A stretch of 64,000 nt of DNA from contig NZ_LN868935.1 in assembly GCF_001244735.1 (NCBI RefSeq), positions 548,344 to 612,343 of the forward strand, given 5' to 3'. This document shows positions 1-13,962 of this stretch, piece by piece. The DNA is from Bacillus andreraoultii (lineage in GTDB: Bacteria; Bacillota; Bacilli; Bacillales; Caldibacillaceae). Each line of letters starts with the position of its first letter. Within the stretch, counting starts at the first letter, position 1. The notes under the pieces were generated by a model. It had not been told where the DNA came from. It saw only the letters and a list, made by a program, of their open reading frames with translations, and ran no database searches. The position numbers and the translations under genes are program-made.

Positions 1-24
1 ACAAAAAGTAACGGGGGCTTCAAA

Positions 25-744
25 ATGAATAAACGAGAGCTGTTATATGAAGGGAAAGCGAAACGTGTTTTTGCAACAGATAAAGAAAATATCGTTTGGA
101 TTGAGTATAAAGATTCACTAACCGCATTTAATGGTGAGAAAAGGGCGGAAATACTCGGAAAAGGTAAGCTAAATAACGAGATTACGAGTTTACTTTTTTC
201 CATGCTTCATGAAAAAGGAATCCCAAACCACTTTATTAAAAAAGTTTCAGACAATGAACAACTCGCAAAACATGTTACGATCATTCCTCTTGAAGTGATT
301 GTACGAAACTATACTGCTGGAAGTTTTTCAAAACGGTTCGGCGTACCTGAAGGAAAACAATTAAAACGACCAATTGTTGAATTTTGCTTAAAAAATGATG
401 AGCTCGGGGACCCCCCTATTTCAGAAGAACAAATTGATGTATTAGATATTGCAACATTACAAGATATCGACACATTAAGAACGCAGGCATTAAAAATTAA
501 CCGTGTCCTAACCAACTTTTTTGAAGAATGTAACTTGCGCCTTATCGACTTTAAGCTAGAGTTTGGGAAAGATACAAACGGCCATATTGTCCTTGCAGAT
601 GAAATTTCCCCTGACACATGTCGTCTTTGGGATATAAATACAAATGAGAAACTTGATAAAGATGTGTTCCGAAGAGATCTAGGCAATTTAATTGATGCAT
701 ATAAAACCATTTTACATAGATTGGGAGGAAAACAACATGTATAA
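25..744 (+). CDS. purC: SAICAR synthase PurC
   Basis: Phosphoribosylaminoimidazole-succinocarboxamide synthase, which condenses CAIR with aspartate using ATP in cytosolic purine synthesis. The 239-residue length is normal for the family. The N-terminal YEGKAKRVF nucleotide-binding stretch (residues 8-16), the IPLEVIVRNYTAGS signature (about 87-100), LIDFKLEFG and ADEISPDTCRLWD are all present. The ATG follows a GGGGG ribosome binding site. It is the first complete gene of the visible pur operon and overlaps purS by 8 bases, which suggests translational coupling. Only 24 bases lie upstream, so whether purE, purK or a second purB precedes it cannot be seen. Confidence 0.97.
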   Translation: MNKRELLYEGKAKRVFATDKENIVWIEYKDSLTAFNGEKRAEILGKGKLNNEITSLLFSMLHEKGIPNHFIKKVSDNEQLAKHVTIIPLEVIVRNYTAGSFSKRFGVPEGKQLKRPIVEFCLKNDELGDPPISEEQIDVLDIATLQDIDTLRTQALKINRVLTNFFEECNLRLIDFKLEFGKDTNGHIVLADEISPDTCRLWDINTNEKLDKDVFRRDLGNLIDAYKTILHRLGGKQHV

Positions 745-991
745 AGTTAAAGTTTTTGTCACATTGAAGGAAAGTGTTCTTGATCCACAAGGTACTGCTG
801 TCAAATCATCTCTACAAATGATGGGATATACGAGTGTAGACGATGTTCGAATTGGGAAGTATATGGAACTTTCAATCAATGAATCACGAGATAAAATCGA
901 TAGCATGGTTGAGGAAATCTGTTCCAAACTCCTTGCCAATCCTGTAATTGAAGATTATCGATATGAAATTGAGGAGTGTGTGACACAATGA
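737..991 (+). CDS. purS: FGAM synthase subunit PurS
   Basis: Small (84 residues) structural subunit of the three-part formylglycinamidine ribonucleotide synthase PurS-PurQ-PurL of Gram-positive bacteria. It bridges the glutaminase and synthetase subunits. The start is the ATG at 737, preceded by GGGAGGA; the reading frame opens further upstream but without a ribosome binding site. It begins [19 protein letters not shown], typical of PurS. It overlaps the purC end and its TGA overlaps the purQ ATG (ATGA), so purC, purS and purQ are tightly coupled. Confidence 0.96.
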   Translation: MYKVKVFVTLKESVLDPQGTAVKSSLQMMGYTSVDDVRIGKYMELSINESRDKIDSMVEEICSKLLANPVIEDYRYEIEECVTQ

Positions 992-1674
992 ATTTCGCGG
1001 TAATTGTGTTTCCTGGCTCAAACTGTGACGTGGACATGTATCATGCAATAAAAGATGAGCTCGGAGAAAATGTTGAATACGTTTGGCATGATGAAACAAG
1101 CTTGGATCGATTTGATGCCATTCTCCTCCCTGGCGGATTTTCATTCGGTGATTATTTACGAACGGGAGCAATTGCCCGTTTTAGTCCCGTGATGAAAGAA
1201 GTTGTCAAAGCAGCTGAAATCGGTAAACCAATTCTCGGTGTATGTAATGGATTCCAAATTCTTCTTGAGATAGGTCTCTTACCTGGTGCGATGCGACGGA
1301 ATAAACAGTTAAAGTTTATTTGTAAAACTGTTCCGTTGAAAGTGCGAAATACAAATACACCATTCACAACCCAATATCGTGAAGAAGAAATTATTCAAAT
1401 CCCAGTTGCCCACGGTGAAGGGAATTACTACTGTGATGAGGAAACTTTACAAAAATTAAGAGCAAATAACCAAATTGTTTTTACTTATTGTGGCGACAAT
1501 CCGAATGGAAGTATTGAAAACATTGCCGGTATTACAAACGAAAAAGGGAACGTCCTAGGAATGATGCCCCATCCAGAACGAACGGTTGATCAATTATTAG
1601 GTAGTGATGACGGATTAAAACTTTTTAAATCAATTGTTAAACAATGGAGGGAATCCCATGCAGTTAAAGCTTGA
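988..1674 (+). CDS. purQ: FGAM synthase glutaminase subunit PurQ
   Basis: Class I glutamine amidotransferase subunit that supplies ammonia to PurL. It has 228 residues. The nucleophile is Cys86 in GVCNGFQ, and the His195/Glu197 pair is in PHPE near the C terminus. The start ATG at 988 shares the ATGA overlap with the purS stop and has GAGGAG upstream; a longer frame starting at 976 lacks a proper site. The next gene, purL, starts 17 bases before this one ends. Confidence 0.96.
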   Translation: MNFAVIVFPGSNCDVDMYHAIKDELGENVEYVWHDETSLDRFDAILLPGGFSFGDYLRTGAIARFSPVMKEVVKAAEIGKPILGVCNGFQILLEIGLLPGAMRRNKQLKFICKTVPLKVRNTNTPFTTQYREEEIIQIPVAHGEGNYYCDEETLQKLRANNQIVFTYCGDNPNGSIENIAGITNEKGNVLGMMPHPERTVDQLLGSDDGLKLFKSIVKQWRESHAVKA

Positions 1675-3874
1675 ACCAAATCCTCAGCAAATTAAACAAG
1701 AGAAACTTTATACTCAAATGGGCTTATCAGAGGAAGAATTCGCTCTTGTAGAAAAAATTCTCGGTCGCCTACCAAACTATACAGAAACCGGTCTTTTTTC
1801 AGTTATGTGGTCAGAACATTGTAGTTATAAAAACTCAAAACCCGTGTTAAAAAAGTTTCCAACTACTGGTCCTCGAGTTTTACAAGGCCCAGGAGAAGGC
1901 GCTGGTATTGTCGATATTGGTGACAATCAAGCTGTTGTTTTTAAAGTTGAAAGCCATAACCACCCTTCTGCCATCGAACCTTATCAAGGTGCAGCAACGG
2001 GGGTTGGCGGGATTATTCGTGACGTTTTTTCTATGGGTGCCCGTCCCATCGCTCTCCTTAACTCTTTACGTTTTGGTGAATTAAAGACAGCCCGAGGGAA
2101 ATATTTATTTGAAGAAGTCGTTGCTGGAATGGCTGGTTATGGAAATTGTATTGGCATTCCAACAGTTGGCGGAGAAATACAATTTGACCCTTGTTATGAA
2201 GGCAATCCACTTGTCAACGCGATGTGTGTCGGTTTGATTAACCATGAAGATATTCAAAAAGGGCAAGCAAAAGGTGTGGGAAATACGGTTATGTATGTCG
2301 GAGCCAAAACAGGTCGAGACGGTATTCATGGTGCAACGTTTGCTTCTGAGGAATTAACGGATGCCTCAGATGAAAAACGCCCTGCTGTACAAGTGGGGGA
2401 TCCTTTTATGGAAAAACTGTTAATGGAAGCATGCCTTGAAGTTATTAAATCGGACGCTCTTGTTGGCATTCAAGATATGGGTGCAGCTGGTCTAACGAGT
2501 TCTAGTGCCGAGATGGCGAGTAAAGCGGGTTCAGGAATTGAAATGAATTTAGATCTTGTCCCACAACGTGAAACGGGAATGACCGCTTATGAAATGATGT
2601 TATCCGAATCACAAGAACGGATGTTACTCGTTATTGAAAAAGGTCGGGAACAAGAAATAATCGATATTTTTGACCGATATGGATTAGAAGCTGTTGCGAT
2701 TGGTCATGTAACTAATGATAAAATGCTTCGTCTCCTTCATCACGGAGAAATTGTTGCTGAAGTTCCAGTGGATGCGTTGGACCAAAATGCACCTGTTTAT
2801 TATAAGCCATCAAAGGAGCCTACTTATTTTCGTGAGTTCCAAGTAATGAAAAATGACATTCCTTTTGTAGCAGATGTTCAAGAAACATTTTTAAAACTGT
2901 TACAACAACCAACCATTGCAAGTAAAGAATGGGTTTATAACCAATTTGATTATATGGTTAGAACGAGTACTGTTGTCGCACCTGGGTCTGACGCAGCCGT
3001 TGTACGAATTCGAGGGACGAAAAAGGCTCTTGCTATGACGACAGATTGTAACTCAAGATATATTTATTTAAATCCGGAGACTGGCGGGAAAATTGCTGTC
3101 AGTGAAGCCGCAAGAAACATCGTCGCATCAGGTGCAGAACCACTTGCAATTACAGACGGCTTAAACTTTGGTAGCCCAGAAAATCCAGAAATATTTTGGC
3201 AATTAGAACAGGCCGCAAACGGAATTAGTGAGGCTTGTCGTGTACTTAATACACCAGTTATTAGCGGGAATGTCTCGCTTTACAATGAAACAAACGAAAC
3301 AGCCGTCTACCCAACCCCAGTTATTGGCATGGTCGGTTTAGTAAAAGACGTAAATCATGTTACAACGCAATTATTTAAACAAGCCGGTGATTTCATTTAC
3401 TTGCTTGGCGAATCAAAACAAGAATTCGGTGGTAGTGAATTACAAAAACTTATTCACGGTGAAATTTTCGGCCAATCCCCTTCTATTGATTTAGAAGTTG
3501 AGGCGAGTCATCAGAAGCAAGTACTTGATGCCATTCGTTCGGGTGTTGTTGCATCCTGTCATGATGTGAGTGAAGGTGGTGTCGCAGTCGCCTTAGCAGA
3601 ATGTGTGATGGGTACGAACGGTTTAGGGGTGAACGTACAACTCGTTGGAGAAAAAGTTACACAATTATTTAGCGAATCCCAATCACGATTTATTTTATCA
3701 GTAAAGAAAGAGCATCAAGAAGAATTTGAGCGTATTGTTCAAGCGCGCCTTATCGGTAAAGTAATAGCTCAACCAACCTTCCAAATATCTGTTAACAATG
3801 AAACTGTTATTCATTTGGATGTAGAAACGATGAAAGAGGCATGGAAAGGAGCGATCCCATGCTTGCTGAACTAA
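1658..3874 (+). CDS. purL: FGAM synthase large subunit PurL
   Basis: Small-type PurL, the ATP-dependent synthetase subunit of FGAM synthase (738 residues, close to the ~740 of Bacillus). It works with PurS and PurQ just upstream. The sequence shows the SEHCSYKNS motif near residue 62, the [16 protein letters not shown] segment and two AIRS-like halves with GGEIQFD and GGVAVALAE loops. The start is set by GGAGGGAATCCCATG at 1658. It overlaps purQ at the start and purF at the end (16 bases), in keeping with coordinated translation. Confidence 0.97.
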   Translation: MQLKLEPNPQQIKQEKLYTQMGLSEEEFALVEKILGRLPNYTETGLFSVMWSEHCSYKNSKPVLKKFPTTGPRVLQGPGEGAGIVDIGDNQAVVFKVESHNHPSAIEPYQGAATGVGGIIRDVFSMGARPIALLNSLRFGELKTARGKYLFEEVVAGMAGYGNCIGIPTVGGEIQFDPCYEGNPLVNAMCVGLINHEDIQKGQAKGVGNTVMYVGAKTGRDGIHGATFASEELTDASDEKRPAVQVGDPFMEKLLMEACLEVIKSDALVGIQDMGAAGLTSSSAEMASKAGSGIEMNLDLVPQRETGMTAYEMMLSESQERMLLVIEKGREQEIIDIFDRYGLEAVAIGHVTNDKMLRLLHHGEIVAEVPVDALDQNAPVYYKPSKEPTYFREFQVMKNDIPFVADVQETFLKLLQQPTIASKEWVYNQFDYMVRTSTVVAPGSDAAVVRIRGTKKALAMTTDCNSRYIYLNPETGGKIAVSEAARNIVASGAEPLAITDGLNFGSPENPEIFWQLEQAANGISEACRVLNTPVISGNVSLYNETNETAVYPTPVIGMVGLVKDVNHVTTQLFKQAGDFIYLLGESKQEFGGSELQKLIHGEIFGQSPSIDLEVEASHQKQVLDAIRSGVVASCHDVSEGGVAVALAECVMGTNGLGVNVQLVGEKVTQLFSESQSRFILSVKKEHQEEFERIVQARLIGKVIAQPTFQISVNNETVIHLDVETMKEAWKGAIPCLLN

Positions 3875-5280
3875 GGGGATTAAATGAGGAATGTGGTGTT
3901 TTTGGGATTTGGGGACATCGTAATGCAGCACAAATTACGTATTATGGTTTACAAAGTCTCCAACATCGCGGTCAAGAAGGAACAGGAATAGCTGTTTCCA
4001 ATGGGGATGATATAAATAGTAAAAAAGGAGAGGGCTTAGTTACTGAAGTCTTCTCCGCATCTGATATAGATGAACTTAAAGGAACGAATGCCATTGGTCA
4101 CGTTCGCTATACGACAGCTGGTGATAGCGGTTATGAAAATGTTCAACCATTAGTTTTTAAATCCCAATCAGGAAGCCTTGCACTCGCACATAATGGGAAT
4201 TTAACAAATGCTACCGAATTACGATTACTACTCGAAGCTGAGGGCAGTATTTTCCAAACAACTTCTGATACGGAAGTAATTGCTCATTTAATTAAGCGAA
4301 GCAAACAACCTATTTTTAAAGAGCAAGTAAAAGCAGCCTTAAATATGTTAGAGGGTGCCTACGCTTATCTTATTATGACCGAGTCTGAATTGATGGTTGC
4401 ACTTGACCCACACGGACTTAGACCATTATCACTAGGTAAATTAGGAGACGCCTATGTTATTGCTTCAGAAACATGTGCTTTTGATATTGTTGGTGCACAG
4501 TTCGTCCGCGACATTTTACCAGGTGAATTATTAATGATTAATGAAGCGGGATTCCACGCTGAAAAATTTACTAATCATACACAGATGTCCCTTTGTGCGA
4601 TGGAATATGTGTATTTTTCAAGACCGGATAGTGACCTGCAGGGTATGAATGTCCATACGGCAAGGAAAAATCTTGGAAAACAGCTAGCTCTAGAAGCACC
4701 AATTGATGCCGATGTTGTTACAGGTGTTCCAGATTCTAGTATTTCTGCTGCGATTGGATATGCTGAAGAATCGGGGATTCCCTATGAACTTGGACTTATT
4801 AAGAATCGCTATATCGGTCGCACATTCATTCAACCTACCCAGTCGCTTCGTGAACAAGGTGTAAAAATGAAGTTATCTCCTGTTCGTGGTGTCGTTGAAG
4901 GAAAACGAGTCATTATGGTAGATGATTCAATCGTACGAGGTACAACAAGTCGGCGCATCGTTAACATGTTAAAAGAAGCTGGTGCCGTTGAAGTTCATGT
5001 GGTTATTAGTTCTCCACCGATTAATCACCCGTGCTTTTATGGTATAGATACGTCTACACGAGAAGAATTAATTGCAAGCGATAAATCCGTTGAGGAAATC
5101 CGCCAAATAATTGGTGCTGACTCATTAACATTTTTAAGTTTGGACGGAATGTTAAAAGCCCTTGGGAGGCAAAAAAACGGTCATGGCATGAAAGGGAGTT
5201 GTCTCGCATGCTTTACAGGTAAGTACCCGACAGAAGTTGATTTACGTACGGAAGTCGTTGGGGTTGGGAAAGACAGATAA
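3859..5280 (+). CDS. purF: Amidophosphoribosyltransferase PurF
   Basis: Commits PRPP to purine synthesis by glutamine-dependent amination. It has 473 residues. As in B. subtilis there is an 11-residue propeptide ([11 protein letters not shown]) in front of the catalytic Cys12 (CGVFGIWG). The phosphoribosyltransferase motif [16 protein letters not shown] is near residue 355. Cysteines in LCAMEY, PCFYGID and SCLACF are the expected iron-sulfur ligands, so oxygen-sensitive regulation is likely. The start ATG at 3859 has GGAGCG upstream and overlaps the purL end. The gene is followed by a 360-base gap, unusual inside this operon. Confidence 0.97.
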   Translation: MLAELRGLNEECGVFGIWGHRNAAQITYYGLQSLQHRGQEGTGIAVSNGDDINSKKGEGLVTEVFSASDIDELKGTNAIGHVRYTTAGDSGYENVQPLVFKSQSGSLALAHNGNLTNATELRLLLEAEGSIFQTTSDTEVIAHLIKRSKQPIFKEQVKAALNMLEGAYAYLIMTESELMVALDPHGLRPLSLGKLGDAYVIASETCAFDIVGAQFVRDILPGELLMINEAGFHAEKFTNHTQMSLCAMEYVYFSRPDSDLQGMNVHTARKNLGKQLALEAPIDADVVTGVPDSSISAAIGYAEESGIPYELGLIKNRYIGRTFIQPTQSLREQGVKMKLSPVRGVVEGKRVIMVDDSIVRGTTSRRIVNMLKEAGAVEVHVVISSPPINHPCFYGIDTSTREELIASDKSVEEIRQIIGADSLTFLSLDGMLKALGRQKNGHGMKGSCLACFTGKYPTEVDLRTEVVGVGKDR

Positions 5281-5438
5281 AGAAAAACTCAGGGGCGCTA
5301 GAGTCTCCAGGTAACCAAAGAGACGAGTGAGAAAAAGAGTTTTTGGCTTTGATGCAATGCTCAAAAGCCTTCCTTATGCACTTATTCGTATAGGAAAGTA
5401 GAAATAGAGAAAATGGAAACTTCCTATTAGCTAAAATA
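5279..5438 (+). repeat. Interspersed ~160 bp repeat, copy A (purF-purM gap)
   Basis: Copy A of an interspersed family seen about nine times in the window. It starts right at the purF stop with AAAGAAAAACTC, continues with a matching AAGAGTTTTTGGCTTTGATG block, then GCCTTCCTTATGCACTTAT, then TATAGGAAAGTAGAAAT, and ends with CTTCCTATTAGCTAAAA. It has two internal inverted repeats (AAAACTC/GAGTTTT and GGAAAGT/ACTTTCC-like), so a folded RNA is possible in the pur transcript. The rest of the 5281-5640 gap is AT-rich. It holds a loose ATCGTTC/GAACGAT pair 47 bases apart that does not match PurR spacing, and no gene. Confidence 0.75.
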
Positions 5439-5640
5439 AGTAATCAAAGAATAATCGTTCAACGTTTTTCGCTCACAACATTTATATCCAGACTTTCGTG
5501 ACGTTAAGAACGATGATTCTAAAAAATAAACTTTCTTGATAAAAAAAACGATGAATTTAAAACATGTTCACAGCAACAATTTAGAGAATCATAGTTATTT
5601 GACTCTACCTATCATTTTATAAAACTCGGGGGTACAGCAA

Positions 5641-6681
5641 ATGGTTAATGCGTATAAAGCAGCTGGTGTTGATATCAAAGCCGGATACGAATCGGTAAAT
5701 AGAATAAAAAAACATGTCGAACGTACAAAGCGAACCGGTTTACTCGGTGGATTTGGTCAATTTGGTGCGATGTTTGATTTTAGTTGTTTAAATATGAAAG
5801 AACCTGTTCTAATTTCAGGAACAGACGGTGTCGGAACAAAACTCAAACTTGCCTTTATGATGGATCAACACGACACAATTGGTATAGACGCAGTTGCCAT
5901 GTGTGTCAATGATATTATTGTTCACGGTGCAGAACCACTTTACTTTCTAGACTATATTGCTTGTGGAAAAGCAGTCCCAGAACGGATTGAAGCAATTGTT
6001 AAAGGAATTGCCGATGGTTGTGAAGCTAGCGGTTGTGCACTAATCGGTGGTGAAACGGCGGAGATGCCAGGGTTATATGAAGAAAATGAATATGATCTTG
6101 CTGGTTTTGCTGTCGGAGCTGTTGAAAAATCAAAAATAATTAATGGCTCCACGATACAAAGCGGGGATGTATTAGTAGGCCTTGCCTCAAGTGGGATTCA
6201 TAGTAACGGCTACTCCCTCGTTAGAAAACTACTTTTAGATGATGCAAAAATCCAATTAAATGATTATATACCAGAATTCCAATCAACGCTTGGTGAAGAA
6301 CTGTTAAAACCTACAAAAATTTATGTTAAGTCCATTCTAGCTGCAATAAAATCAATTCCTATTAAAGGGATGGCTCATATTACTGGGGGTGGTTTTTTTG
6401 AAAACATTCCAAGGATGATCCCAACAGGACTAGGAGCAATCATCCATGAAGGAAGCTGGGAGATTCCGCCAATCTACTCTTTAATGGAAAAAACCGGGGA
6501 TCTTAACCATATCGAAATGTACAATATTTTTAATATGGGAATTGGCATGGTTATTGCAGTCTCTCCTACCTATGTAGATGAGCTTATAGATTTATTTCAA
6601 TCCTTAGGAGAAACACCATCAATCATCGGGACAGTAACGGAAAGTGACATGATTCAAATTGTCAGGAATGGGGATATATGA
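5641..6681 (+). CDS. purM: AIR synthase PurM
   Basis: Phosphoribosylformylglycinamidine cyclo-ligase, ATP-dependent closure of the imidazole ring. It has 346 residues, full length. Family motifs are present in order: [58 protein letters not shown] and [15 protein letters not shown]. The ATG follows CGGGGGTACAGCAA. It lies 360 bases past purF in the same direction, separated by a repeat copy, and overlaps purN by 4 bases. Confidence 0.97.
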   Translation: MVNAYKAAGVDIKAGYESVNRIKKHVERTKRTGLLGGFGQFGAMFDFSCLNMKEPVLISGTDGVGTKLKLAFMMDQHDTIGIDAVAMCVNDIIVHGAEPLYFLDYIACGKAVPERIEAIVKGIADGCEASGCALIGGETAEMPGLYEENEYDLAGFAVGAVEKSKIINGSTIQSGDVLVGLASSGIHSNGYSLVRKLLLDDAKIQLNDYIPEFQSTLGEELLKPTKIYVKSILAAIKSIPIKGMAHITGGGFFENIPRMIPTGLGAIIHEGSWEIPPIYSLMEKTGDLNHIEMYNIFNMGIGMVIAVSPTYVDELIDLFQSLGETPSIIGTVTESDMIQIVRNGDI

Positions 6682-7247
6682 TGAAAAAAGTAGCCATCTT
6701 TGCTTCAGGTAATGGCAGCAACTTCCAAGCCATTACGGATGCCGTTCATAATCAAAAACTACATATCCACATTTCCTGCGTTATTTGTGATCGCCCAGGA
6801 GCATTTGTCTTAGAAAGGGCAAAAAAAGAAAATATACCTGTATTTTTAATTAATCCTAAAAGCTACCCTTCTAAAATCGCCTATGAATCGGCAATTTTAG
6901 AAAAGCTTCAGGCATTTCAAATTGATTTTATTGCTTTAGCCGGGTATATGCGTCTTATCGGACCAACTATTTTAAACAGTTACGAAAGGAAAATTGTAAA
7001 TATTCACCCCTCCCTCCTACCGGCATTCCCTGGCTTAGATGCCATTGGTCAAAGCTTAAAAGCTGGTGTGAAGGAAACAGGTGTTACGATCCACTATGTT
7101 GATGAAGGGATGGATACAGGTCAAGTAATCGCTCAACAAACGGTTGAGATTGCTGAAGGTGAAACGAAAGAATCGCTACAAAAAAAGATTCAAGTCATCG
7201 AACATCAATTATATCCGGAGACATTAGAAAAGCTATTAAACTCATGA
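6678..7247 (+). CDS. purN: GAR transformylase PurN
   Basis: Phosphoribosylglycinamide formyltransferase using 10-formyl-THF. It has 189 residues. The N-terminal [12 protein letters not shown] phosphate loop, the catalytic [11 protein letters not shown] segment and [15 protein letters not shown] match the family. Two adjacent ATGs (6678 and 6681) are possible. The first gives an ATGA overlap with the purM stop, the second has better spacing from GGGG at 6670-6673. I report the first. It is followed 32 bases later by purH. Confidence 0.95.
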   Translation: MMKKVAIFASGNGSNFQAITDAVHNQKLHIHISCVICDRPGAFVLERAKKENIPVFLINPKSYPSKIAYESAILEKLQAFQIDFIALAGYMRLIGPTILNSYERKIVNIHPSLLPAFPGLDAIGQSLKAGVKETGVTIHYVDEGMDTGQVIAQQTVEIAEGETKESLQKKIQVIEHQLYPETLEKLLNS

Positions 7248-7279
7248 ATGATCTTTCAAATTTAAGGGGGGCAATTTAA

Positions 7280-8818
7280 ATGGCAAAAAAACGTGCACTT
7301 ATTTCTGTATCTGATAAAGCTGGAATTGTTCATTTTGCAAAACAACTCGTTGATCTTGGGTTTGAGATTATTTCTACAGGTGGTACGTACAAAGAACTTC
7401 AAGAGGCAAATATTCAAGTAATTGGTATTAGTGAAATAACAAATTTTCCAGAAATTCTTGATGGTCGTGTAAAAACATTGCATCCAGCTATTCACGGGGG
7501 ACTACTTGCAAAGCTTGAGATAAAAGATCATGTTGACCAAATTGAAAAACATGAAATCCATCCAATTAACCTTGTGTGTGTAAACTTATATCCGTTTAAA
7601 GAAACGATTTCAAAACCAAATGTGACTGTAAGTGACGCAATAGAAAATATTGATATTGGTGGACCTTCCATGTTACGTTCAGCCGCAAAAAATCATCAGC
7701 ATGTAACAGTCGTCGTTGATCCTGGTGATTATGAAATCGTCCTATCAGAACTAAAAGCAGCAGGTCAAACTGAATTTGCGACAAGAAGGCGACTTGCGGC
7801 AAAAGTATTTCGTCATACGGCGGCATACGATGCCCTTATTGCCGATTATATGACGAACTTAACTGGTGAAAATTTTCCAGAAAAGTTAACCGTAACTTAT
7901 GAACGAAAACAAGCATTACGATACGGAGAAAATCCACACCAACAAGCTGCCTTTTATAAAAAGCCAATTGGTTTAAAATGCTCAATCGCGAATGCAACCC
8001 AACTCCACGGAAAAGAACTTTCTTACAATAATATTAATGATGCAGAAAGTGCCTTACAACTTGTTCAAGAATTTAAAGAACCTGCAGCTGTTGCCGTAAA
8101 ACATATGAACCCATGTGGCGTCGGAATTGGAGAAACCATCTTTGAGGCATATTCAAAAGCTTTTGCGGCTGACCCAGTATCCATTTTCGGTGGCATTATT
8201 GCATTAAACCGTGAAGTTGACGTAGAGACTGCACAGAAGCTACATGAAATTTTTCTTGAAATGATCATTGCCCCATCTTTTTCAAAAGAAGCATTAGAAG
8301 TTTTAACATCAAAAAAGAATATTCGACTATTAACTGTTCCATTCAATGAAACGAGTAACAAGGAGCTTCGCCTAACATCTATTGAAGGTGGATTATTAGT
8401 TCAAGACTTTGATCGTGCTCATTTAGATGAAAAAAATATAACGATTCCGACAAAACGAGAACCAACAAAAGAAGAATGGGAAGCATTAAAACTTGGTTGG
8501 AAAATTGTTAAACATGTTAAATCGAATGCAATTGTTATAACAGATCAACATTCTACTCTCGGTGTAGGGGCTGGTCAGATGAACCGTGTTGGTGCTGCTA
8601 AAATCGCCCTCGAACAAGCTGGAGCTAAAGCAGAAGGCGCTGTACTCGCATCTGATGCATTTTTCCCTATGGACGATACGGTTGAAGCCGCTGGCCAAGC
8701 TGGCATTACAGCCATCATTCAACCTGGTGGTTCGGTAAAAGATGCGGATTCAATTAAAAAAGCGGATGAATATGGTATTGCTATGGTATTTACAGGTGTG
8801 CGACATTTTAAACATTAA
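7280..8818 (+). CDS. purH: Bifunctional AICAR transformylase/IMP cyclohydrolase PurH
   Basis: Last two steps to IMP. It has 512 residues. The N-terminal cyclohydrolase (MGS-like) domain starts [18 protein letters not shown] and contains [26 protein letters not shown] and NLYPF. The C-terminal transformylase domain carries [19 protein letters not shown] and [10 protein letters not shown] strong AAGGGGGG site precedes the ATG. It is part of the same + transcript as purN. The 227 bases after it hold another interspersed repeat before purD. Confidence 0.97.
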   Translation: MAKKRALISVSDKAGIVHFAKQLVDLGFEIISTGGTYKELQEANIQVIGISEITNFPEILDGRVKTLHPAIHGGLLAKLEIKDHVDQIEKHEIHPINLVCVNLYPFKETISKPNVTVSDAIENIDIGGPSMLRSAAKNHQHVTVVVDPGDYEIVLSELKAAGQTEFATRRRLAAKVFRHTAAYDALIADYMTNLTGENFPEKLTVTYERKQALRYGENPHQQAAFYKKPIGLKCSIANATQLHGKELSYNNINDAESALQLVQEFKEPAAVAVKHMNPCGVGIGETIFEAYSKAFAADPVSIFGGIIALNREVDVETAQKLHEIFLEMIIAPSFSKEALEVLTSKKNIRLLTVPFNETSNKELRLTSIEGGLLVQDFDRAHLDEKNITIPTKREPTKEEWEALKLGWKIVKHVKSNAIVITDQHSTLGVGAGQMNRVGAAKIALEQAGAKAEGAVLASDAFFPMDDTVEAAGQAGITAIIQPGGSVKDADSIKKADEYGIAMVFTGVRHFKH

Positions 8819-8846
8819 GTGAAGTTAGTAAATTATTTGGTAAAAG

Positions 8847-9006
8847 TAAAGAAAACTCATGGCTAGAGCTTTGGACAACGAATAGACGTAGTTCGCTGGA
8901 AAGAGAGTTTTTCGACTTTAATGTAATGCTCGAAGCCTTCCTTGTGCGCTTATACCTATAGGAAAGTGGAAATCGAAAAATTTATACTTTCCTATTACCC
9001 AAAGCA
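8847..9006 (+). repeat. Interspersed ~160 bp repeat, copy B (purH-purD gap)
   Basis: Second copy of the interspersed family inside the pur operon, same orientation as copy A. It starts TAAAGAAAACTCATGGCTAG. It then has GAGAGTTTTTCGACTTTAAT, GCCTTCCTTGTGCGCTTATA and TATAGGAAAGTGGAAAT, and ends TATACTTTCCTATTACCCAA. The TAGGAAAGT/ACTTTCCTA arms form a clear 3' hairpin. It fills most of the purH-purD spacer and has no coding capacity that I can see. Confidence 0.78.
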
Positions 9007-9045
9007 AAATTCATAGGATTCCATTAATATATCGGAGGTTAATAG

Positions 9046-10323
<1,278 letters not shown>

Positions 10324-10358
10324 AGAAACCTATTCAACACGAAGTTTTAATGAATTTT

Positions 10359-10392
10359 AAAGGACCGTTCGTATGTGAGCGGTCCTTTTTCG
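10359..10392 (+). terminator. Rho-independent terminator of the pur operon
   Basis: Nine-base stem AAAGGACCG / CGGTCCTTT with a 12-base loop, followed by TT and CG. It sits 36 bases after the purD stop and in front of the convergent camS stop. Confidence 0.9.
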
Positions 10393-10425
10393 TTAATTTC
10401 TATGGATTAACTTTTAAAAACAAAC

Positions 10426-11577
10426 TTAGTAAATATGAACAAATGGTTCGTCCATGTCTGGCTCTTTTAAAATTAGTGCTTCCTGACCAGAAATTGATTT
10501 TACATTTACTTCAGTAATTGCGTGTTCTGGAAAGCTTTCAACAACTAAACTCGCAACATATTGTGAAAATCCAATTACTTCCGTTTTCCCATAAAATTGC
10601 ATCGTAACATCGATTGTTAATTTATTAATCTCATCGTTGATATATAATGCTCGACCAACAATTCCATTATAGTTATCAAAATACTTTTCGACATTATTCT
10701 TAAATGTATCGAATTGTTGGGCATCTCCACGGTGCTCTTTTGTTGCTGTTGATGAAGGGAATAAAACATATTTTTCCTTTATCTTATCCCAGTCTAAAGA
10801 AGTACCACTTTTTGCTGTTCCATAGGCAAAATAGTTTCCAGGGGTAACGGATGTTTTATCTTGTTGCTTAAACAGACCAATCGTAATCGGTACTGATTCT
10901 AATCCCTTCACTTTTCTTAATCGGGTTATGATTTCCTCAGCCATTCGTTTTCCTTCACGTTCAATGACATCATTTGGAATCTTCACCTTTTTTTCAACAC
11001 CATTAATTTTATAATAGTACACACTATTTAATGCTAAACCGATTGATATGCCACCTAATTTAACAGTTTTATCATTTGATTTTATTAAATAATTATGTTC
11101 TAAAATATGGGCTAAATAAATTGGATTTTTCTCTTGGTCTGCTTGACTATCTCGATTTTTTATAACAGGATTTAACCCAAGATTTTCCGCCTCTGACATT
11201 TTATTTTCTTTTAGTTGAGCGTCCGTCATTTTTCGTTTTAGCCAACTCGAAACGGTATCTTTATCAAGATACTGTCCTTCTTGGAAAATATACTTATCTG
11301 TTGAAAAGTTTTGTTGAGAGATACGTAATAATCCCTCTTCAAATTCATCACTATCATATCGATTATTTAAATTACTTACAACCATTCCCCTAGCATCTGA
11401 TGGTTTAAACGGAGACAGGGTACGATAGTATGAATCAGATATTTGATACTTCGGTATAATTGCCTTTTCCTCTGTTTTATCATTCTCTTTTACAACTTCA
11501 CCTTGTTCATCAAGTTTGGGAAGACATCCAGACAAGATTAAAACGATTAGGAAAGGTATTAGTATTCGCTTCTTCAT
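10426..11577 (-). CDS. camS: CamS family sex-pheromone-precursor-like lipoprotein
   Basis: Membrane-anchored lipoprotein of the CamS/YerH family. Homologues in enterococci and staphylococci release the cAM373 pheromone from their signal peptide; the role of the mature protein is unclear. It has 383 residues from the ATG at 11577, chosen because AGAAGAGGTG lies 9 bases upstream. The frame opens further upstream without a site. The signal peptide has KKR, a hydrophobic core and lipobox LSGC with Cys18. The hydrophobic residues before the Cys differ from the known cAM373 peptide. It is downstream of ligA and probably co-transcribed. Confidence 0.9.
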   Translation of the reverse strand: MKKRILIPFLIVLILSGCLPKLDEQGEVVKENDKTEEKAIIPKYQISDSYYRTLSPFKPSDARGMVVSNLNNRYDSDEFEEGLLRISQQNFSTDKYIFQEGQYLDKDTVSSWLKRKMTDAQLKENKMSEAENLGLNPVIKNRDSQADQEKNPIYLAHILEHNYLIKSNDKTVKLGGISIGLALNSVYYYKINGVEKKVKIPNDVIEREGKRMAEEIITRLRKVKGLESVPITIGLFKQQDKTSVTPGNYFAYGTAKSGTSLDWDKIKEKYVLFPSSTATKEHRGDAQQFDTFKNNVEKYFDNYNGIVGRALYINDEINKLTIDVTMQFYGKTEVIGFSQYVASLVVESFPEHAITEVNVKSISGQEALILKEPDMDEPFVHIY

Positions 11578-11612
11578 ATTTTTGACACCTCTTCTCAAAA
11601 AGGAAGCTAACT

Positions 11613-13625
<2,013 letters not shown>

Positions 13626-13659
13626 TCACTTTTGATTAATGATCATGGTTGTTTTCGTA

Positions 13660-13729
13660 TACTTTGTTGTAATTAGCCTAGGCGGGCGCTTTTCCCGGGA
13701 AGTCGCCATCTTGCTACAACAACAGTCAT
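13660..13729. repeat. Inverted-repeat element between pcrA and ligA
   Basis: TTGTTGTA and TACAACAA flank a GC-rich core (GGCGGGCGCTTTTCCCGGGA... CGCC), so about 60 bases can fold on either strand. The core resembles a dispersed Bacillaceae intergenic repeat in shortened form; this is from memory of such sequences, not a search. It is one reason the pcrA-ligA gap is long. Confidence 0.5.
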
Positions 13730-13815
13730 TTTTTCTTTATAAACGCCACAACCTTTATTCTTAAAGATAAAAAACTCCTACAACTAGATTTCGTACACCT
13801 TTTCATGATAACATT

Positions 13816-13863
13816 CATCGGGGCTGTCCAGAAAGTCGGGTTTTTGACTTCTGGATGCCCCCT
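13816..13863. repeat. Long hairpin upstream of ligA
   Basis: GGGGCTGTCCAGAAAGTC and GACTTCTGGATGCCCC form a nearly complete 16-17 bp stem around a GGGTTTTT loop. A short T-run follows on + only (CCCCCTTTT), while the flanking genes are read on -. It is therefore not an evident terminator for pcrA and may be a small dispersed hairpin or an IS-end remnant. Nothing else is seen in 13617-13962. Confidence 0.55.
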
Positions 13864-13962
13864 TTTCATGTTTCAAAACCTTGATATATCAACTTCTTAA
13901 TTATCATATTTTTTGGGATTTCCCTTTTTCGGACGACCCCATTTCTGCTAAATAAAGTGAAG

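Noticed and set aside
5454..5514. ATCGTTC ... GAACGAT pair before purM as a PurR site
   Set aside because: Arms face the wrong way and are 47 bases apart instead of 24-25.
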